Shown here piece by piece: positions 59,257 through 64,000 of a stretch of DNA of 64,000 bases. Both the position numbers and the translations under genes were made by a program. The stretch is taken from the NCBI GenBank assembly GCA_002917775.1, contig KZ627157.1:436032-500031 (forward strand). Reading direction: 5' to 3'. A model generated the notes under the pieces. That model did no database searches. It saw only the letters and a program-made list of their open reading frames with translations, and was not told the DNA's origin. This DNA comes from Glaciozyma antarctica PI12 (Eukaryota; Basidiomycota; Microbotryomycetes; Kriegeriales; Camptobasidiaceae). Each line of letters starts with the position of its first letter. Position 1 is the stretch's first letter.

Positions 59257-59592
59257 GGTCCTTGGGGTGGTGGTAGGCTGTGGGGAGAGCGTAGGCTGCA
59301 GAACTGGAGGTCTGGCCGAAGTAGATGGATCGCAGTGACGTCCCAAGAGGCCGATTTGATGCCTGGTCGCGTCGTTCAAAGCGGTCTGCGGGGAGGCGAG
59401 TCTTGTCAAGAGGTACAAGATGGAGCGGTGGTGGTCGAGAGACTGGTCGTGCTCACCCTCTTGAGGCTTGAGCTTGAGAAGGGGAGAGGCCTACACCTGA
59501 AAGCGAGTTGAGTGGGGAGTTTGCTTTCTCCGCCTGGCGAAGGAACGAACACTCTCTCCATCTTAACCCCCAACTTAACCCTCTACGCGAAG
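59257..59592. promoter_or_regulatory. Divergent region between membrane protein and Dml1-like genes
   Basis: 336 nt between divergent starts. It could also contain an unrecognised first exon of the Dml1-like gene. No motif was recognised. Confidence 0.35.
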
Positions 59593-61668
59593 ATGGAAGG
59601 AGCTCTTCAAATCGTTCTAGTCACTCGAGCTTCGAGAGGTCGACAACTTGAAGGAGCAGACCAGACGACAGCAGACCTCACTCTCCAGGTCGCACTAGGT
59701 GAGTCCCCTCCTCCGTCCTCTCCTTGAGCTCACACCGTTCTCTCGCCCGCTTTCCAGGAGATACTGCAGCTGCTCGTGGACCTGTAACTCCCGTGTTTGT
59801 CGACTCGTCGACTGCTTCCGTGCTCCCCGACGGTCCTGATTCGTTCTCTCCTGCTCTTCTTCCTCCAGTCCTGCAACCGAATGGCCTGGGTCCAGTGGCG
59901 CTTCGGAGACAGGAACTTTCGTCGCAGTCGACCAGTGAGTGCACGCCTAACTAACCACGAAAGGTCGCTGACGCTTGTGCTCTCACAGCACCTCTAAAAC
60001 GCACTTTCTCCCTGGCTTCTCTCCCTGTGGCACAGGCCGCACAAACGAGTTTGCGACATGGACCATGGGTCGGGAGACGTTCCTGTCTTCACCAGAGGTA
60101 CGTATCTCGCTCAGGAGACCCATCCAGGGCTGATCTCGTTTTGATACAGCTGCGAGAGAAGTGCGAGGACGACATTCGATCATTCGCTGAGCGCAGTGAC
60201 CACACCGAGGTGCGTACCAGCTGCTATGACTTCTTGAAGCATCGCTAACATCCTCGCATGCAGGGATTCATGCTGAACACGCCAATCTCGGACGGCTTTG
60301 GAGGATTCACGTCGGTCTTCCTCGAGATGATCCGGGACGAGTTCACCAAGAGCACGATCTTCACCACTGCGACGCTCTCCGACTCGCTCGGGTGGCAGAG
60401 AACTGATACTGAGGTGAGCCGGGCGTCTCTCTCCTTGAGGCCGTTTCTCAACCTTCGATTTACAGCGATCCGTCAATCAGCGACTTTTGAACGCCGCGCT
60501 CAGCATTCAGCACCTCGAGGAACTCTCGTCGATGCTCCTACCCATCCAACCTCCTGCTTCCTGGGAACCCGAGACGCCGTGGGCTCGCTTCTTGCGCGAC
60601 GATGTGCGTGTTTCATCGTGCCACTTGCTTCGTCTGGCTCACCTTTCTGCAGCTTCCCAAACCCGCCAGCTATTCGCAGATTCTCACTGCTCATCTCCAA
60701 AGTGCAAACAGTGAACTCGGGTGCGTTCCTCCTTCATGACGGGCCGCAGCTGTGCTAATCTCTCGCTCTCTTCCTCCAGAGAAGTCGACGGTTTGACGAG
60801 CATCGTGAACCAGCTCAACTGGCGAGGCGACAACAAGATCGCGCACCTGCAAGGCGCTGCTCCCATGCTTCCTCCCGACCAGCTCGAGGGCACGAATGGC
60901 GTTCAGATCTTTAAGGATTCGGTCAAGGACTTCTCAGTTCTCCCCAATCTACCCCCACCCAAAGTACGTCGCATCGCGCAGATCTCTCCGAGCTGCCGCT
61001 GATTCCGGTGGATTGCACCAGACGTCCACGCGCTCCCTTGATCCGAATTCAAGCAAACCTTTCGCGCAGTACACCGTCGTGCGAGGCTACGAGGATGAAG
61101 AAGTGGCGCGACTCGGCCCCATCCTCGAGAGCTCGACTCCCCTGCGCGAACCTCTCTCGGTCTGGTACGTCCTTGTCTAATTTTCCACAGTACGCTAATC
61201 CAATTCGTCAGGGTCTGCCTCCCTCACCCCTACCCCATCCTCCCGACCGCCGCACCCATCTTCCGCTCCCTCACCCCCTCCGGCCGCCCAATCATCCTCG
61301 AATTCCCCACCTCTCCCGACCCCCTCTCTCCCTCCGGCCTCTTCGGCCTCCCCCCACCTCTCTTCTCCACCATCTCCTCGTCCTACTTCGTCCAACCCAC
61401 CTCGATCCCACTCCTCACGACCCTCTCCACCTCTCCTGCGGCAAGGCACCTCCTCGCACACCTTTCTGCGGGCGTCAAGGAGCTGCAGAGGACGAGGAAT
61501 GCGTGCTTGTTTGAGTATGAGGAAGGGGAGTATGGGCTTGGAAGGGAGGGGCTGATGGAGTGCCGCGAGAGGCTCGAGACGCTGGCGGATAACCATGGAG
61601 TGGCGGGAGGGGTGGCGAGTGATAGTGAGGAAGAAGCGGGCGAGGACGAGGATTGGGAGATGGAGTAG
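59593..61668 (+). CDS. DML1: Misato/Dml1-like tubulin-fold protein (N-terminal exons uncertain)
   Basis: The middle and C-terminal exons are clear: 59989-60097, 60150-60209, 60264-60413, 60466-60603, 60653-60720, 60780-60963, 61022-61164, 61212-61668. They encode THFLPGFSPCGTGRTNEFAT, LREKCEDDIRSFAERSDHTE, GFMLNTPISDGFGGFTSVFL, IFTTATLSDSLGW, and at the end AARHLLAHLSAGVKELQRTR and ECRERLETLADNHG. These follow the order of Misato/Dml1, which acts in mitochondrial DNA inheritance and morphology. The N-terminal tubulin/FtsZ-like block (usually LQxGxxxNxxGxHFWN) is not found. I use ATG 59593 as the best visible start; pieces at 59758-59783 and 59869-59934 bridge in frame but are provisional. Confidence 0.7.
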
Positions 61669-61710
61669 CGCGAGTACAAGAAATCGAATTGTCATTGCGG
61701 AAACCGTCGC

Positions 61711-63121
61711 TCAATACGCTCCGTATCGCGAGCGTCCTCCTGCGTACCCATTGTACCCTATCCTCCCACCTCCGAAACCGTAGCCTCTCCCCCCAAGATC
61801 GACTCCGAATCCTCCAAGCCCAGCGGCAGCAGCCCCGATCCTCGCAACTTGTCGATCCTCCCTCAACTCCCTCGCAAACTCGGCGTTCCGCGCCGCTTCC
61901 TCTTGAGCGTTCAGCAGCGCGTCTTCGTGCCGTCCGGAGCGGTCGATATCTATGTGAACCGGCCCGTCTTAGCTTTGGTCCGTCTGCGACGAAAGAAAGA
62001 CGCACCTTGAGCAAAGTGAAGGTCCTGGTTGATCTCAGCCCTGATTCGGCGCGCGTCCTCCTGAGCTCGAGCACGCTGCATCGTGGAAAGACCGGTCATC
62101 GAAGCTATACCAAGCGATCAGCAACGGTTTACGATAGAGCGGAGAGGAAGACGCACCCCGAGTTTCCGCCAACCGCAGTCGGGTGCGAAGCTCGTCAGCG
62201 CGAAGACTCAACCCGGCGCTCGCGAGAGGCCTCGAGCCAAAGCTCGCCCTCCCAGCTCCGTAACCAGATACCCCATAGCCCAGAGATCCTCCTCCAAGCG
62301 TGTACCCCATTCCTCCGCCGTATCCCAGCGCTCCTCGTCCATACCCCAGCCCGCCGCCGAGACCGCCAACGCGACCCATGCCGCCGAGACCGCGGAGGCG
62401 AGATTGGGAGATGTAAGGCGAGTAGCGCGCGCCGAGAGTGTTGGAGAACCGGCTGAAGACGTTGCGGTAGGGAGTGGAGAAGAGGCCGCGAGAGAGGTTG
62501 ACGTTGCGGAGGTAGCCGAGGTCGAGGTCGTTCCTTCCGCCGAAGCGCTGGCCCCACAATCCACCTGCAAAGAGAAATCAGCACTCGCCTCAGTGGCATG
62601 AGCGTAAGACGCACCGGAGAGACCGAGCGTTTGGAGCGCGTAGGGATCCATGGCCGAGTACCTCATCTCGTCCTCGCGCCCACGACCATCTCCTCCCACC
62701 TCAGCCTCTCCTCCCACCTCCTCATCCTCTCCGCTTCGTCAAGCCCTCGATCCATCTCCAACCGCTGCTGGTAGTCAACCAGGTCAGCTAATCCCGCCTG
62801 CTCGTCTCCCCACCCCGAGACGTCCATCCCCCAGGCATCAACGAGCGGGATCTCTCGATCAACGTACGCCATCGAGTCGTACAAGTAGTCCTGTCCCATC
62901 CCTCCATCAAAGCCCACCCCACGATCTAGATACGAGTCGCCATTGACAACGCCAATGTCGTCGTAGGCGTAGTCCCGTCCCCCGTAGCCGAGCTCGTCCC
63001 CGTACCCTCCTCCGTATCCGAGTCCCCCGTCCAGAATCCCGTCGCCTAGCCCGTAGCCCACGCCGCCGCCGTAGACTCCATCGTCAATAATCCCGTCGTC
63101 GTATGCTCCTCCGCCGTACAT
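61711..63121 (-). CDS. Gly/Tyr-rich protein of unknown function
   Basis: ATG 63121, TGA 61711-61713, with about four exons. The first exon is dense in Gly, Tyr and Asp (MYGGGAYDDGIIDDGVYGGG, GDELGYGGRDYAYDDIGV), then becomes charged and helical (MDRGLDEAERMRRWEERLRW). A later exon returns to Gly/Tyr/Leu repeats (GLGGGLGYGRGALGYGGGMG). The C-terminus has a helical Ala/Glu/Arg stretch (DALLNAQEEAARNAEFAREL) and ends in Gly/Tyr/Arg (GYGFGGGRIGYNGYAGG). No domain is recognised; composition resembles structural or phase-separating proteins. The frame changes near 62680-62720, so an indel or missed intron is present. The stop is 42 nt from the convergent Dml1-like stop. Confidence 0.6.
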
Positions 63122-63682
63122 TAAGAAGGGGTAGAAGTGGGGTTGGGTGTGGAGTTGCTGTTAGGGCCGGAGGGTGGAAGAGATGAGAGTGGGAGCCGTT
63201 CGAAGGAAGGAGAGTGTTGGCGGGAGGGAAAGTAGTCTTTGCGGGTGAGGGCCGCGCTGAAGAACTGCTCTTTGAGGAGAGACGAGGTGGAGGTGCGCGG
63301 GTCCCAGAGAGGCTGAGGACGAAGAAGGCCTGCGAGAAGAGGCGTCGTCAGTACCGTTAACACCCAGCTCTCAAGCCATCAGGCACTCACCAGGAATAGA
63401 CGCAAGGTCTTGAACGAAGGAGGGTAGGAGCAGAGAGGAGCTGAGGCAGCACCGGAGTAAACGGGGTCCATCGACACAGACCCTCTCGCAGCTTCACCGC
63501 CTCGTTTGTAGAGACGGTGGTGCCGGTGGATCAGGCCTGAAAGAGCAGACACAGAGCAGAGCGGTTGTGGTACGAAGCAGCGTGGTGCAGGTTCAAGAGC
63601 CAGCTCGTCTCCCTAGAGACGAACACTTGAACGTCCTCGCTCAGGACATCTCAGCCTCCTCCCTTTCCCTCTCTCAACTGTG
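63122..63682. other. Upstream region of the Gly/Tyr-rich gene
   Basis: 561 nt between divergent starts. A minus-strand open stretch at 63124-63337 with an acceptor-like CAG (63338-63340 on plus) and donor GTGAGT near 63390 suggests a spliced leader or an N-terminal extension. No product can be named. Confidence 0.35.
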
Positions 63683-64000
63683 ATGGACCACTGTGGGTAA
63701 CCTCGCTGAGCTCCAGGATCCCACTTACTCAAACGCTCCGCAGATGCTATCCCACCTCCAGAGCTCTCGGCGGGGTTCGAATGGGACGACACCTACAACG
63801 AGCTCCTTCAGCAGATCGCAGCTACCAACGTAGTCGAGTGAGCTCCTCCTGCGTATATCTGCTGAGCTCGTCAGCTCACGCGTGCTTCTCTGCAGTGCCG
63901 ACTGGCCAGTCTTGCGCGACATGCTCAAGTACAAGCTCGCGGTGGTGCGTTGCCCTCGGCGCGTACTCTCAGACAGGCCAGCTCACGTTCTACGCGACGC
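63683..64000 (+). CDS. PPP4R2-like protein phosphatase 4 regulatory subunit, 5' end (partial)
   Basis: Exon 1 is 63683-63692 (10 nt), exon 2 is 63744-63837, exon 3 is 63896-63944; the gene runs off the window. The spliced start reads MDHYAIPPPELSAGFEWDDT, then YNELLQQIAATNVVDADWPV and LRDMLKYKLAVV. The pattern of aromatic/acidic residues followed by NELLxxIAxTxxxDWPxLRxxxKxKL resembles the N-terminal helices of PPP4R2, which targets protein phosphatase 4 in DNA-damage and splicing contexts. The match is from memory and short, so the name is tentative. Confidence 0.5.

Overview
The window reads as nuclear DNA of a basidiomycete yeast, most likely the Rhodotorula/Rhodosporidium group (Pucciniomycotina, Microbotryomycetes). 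The evidence is GC-rich sequence, dense genes on both strands and many short introns (about 45-110 nt). These introns have GTGCGT/GTGAGT donors, CTGAC/CTAAC branch sites and CAG acceptors. Gene content agrees: a BRCA2-type recombination protein, an Skt5/Chs4-type chitin synthase activator with a CaaX end, Krr1, Naf1, Dml1 and single-copy fungal housekeeping genes. The assignment to genus is inference. I rebuilt spliced models by eye; where exon lengths are listed, they sum to a multiple of three unless I say otherwise.

Left part (1-31.6 kb), in order: the 3' part of a BRCA2/Brh2-like gene; an unknown seven-pass membrane protein; mitoribosomal bS21m; prefoldin 1; COQ1; NAD(P)HX epimerase; calnexin; a TXNDC17-type thioredoxin; a vacuolar serine carboxypeptidase; a Mil1-type DUF726 protein; mitoribosomal uS17m; MPP alpha; CstF64/Rna15; an HSL-type lipase; SRP14; an F-box/LRR-like protein; and a 15-exon enolase.

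Middle (31.6-35.2 kb): a gene-poor island with a 390-nt run of N, inflated homopolymers beside it, and degenerate repeats. I find no gene there.

Right part (35.2-64 kb): a small unknown protein; mitochondrial EF-Ts; Naf1 with a (CAG)19 tract; a Ubp9/13 (USP12/46) deubiquitinase; Pol III subunit C11; a long Ser-rich unknown; thioredoxin; Skt5/Chs4; a Mup1-like amino-acid permease; Krr1; a fungal membrane protein of unknown function; Misato/Dml1; a Gly/Tyr-rich unknown; and the 5' end of a PPP4R2-like gene.

The genes do not form one pathway. Themes recur: mitochondrial translation and import (bS21m, uS17m, EF-Ts, MPP alpha, COQ1), the secretory route (SRP14, calnexin, carboxypeptidase), and RNA/ribosome biogenesis (Naf1, Krr1, CstF64, Rpc11). 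Many pairs are divergent with 130-400 nt between starts.

I found no new defence system, cluster or mobile element. The most notable signals are gene-structural: internal micro-exons of 9-16 nt (one splitting the catalytic Cys codon of a deubiquitinase), first coding exons of 8-10 nt, three GC-AG introns, a stop codon followed in frame by 57 protein-like codons, and frame slips that look like assembly errors or recent indels.
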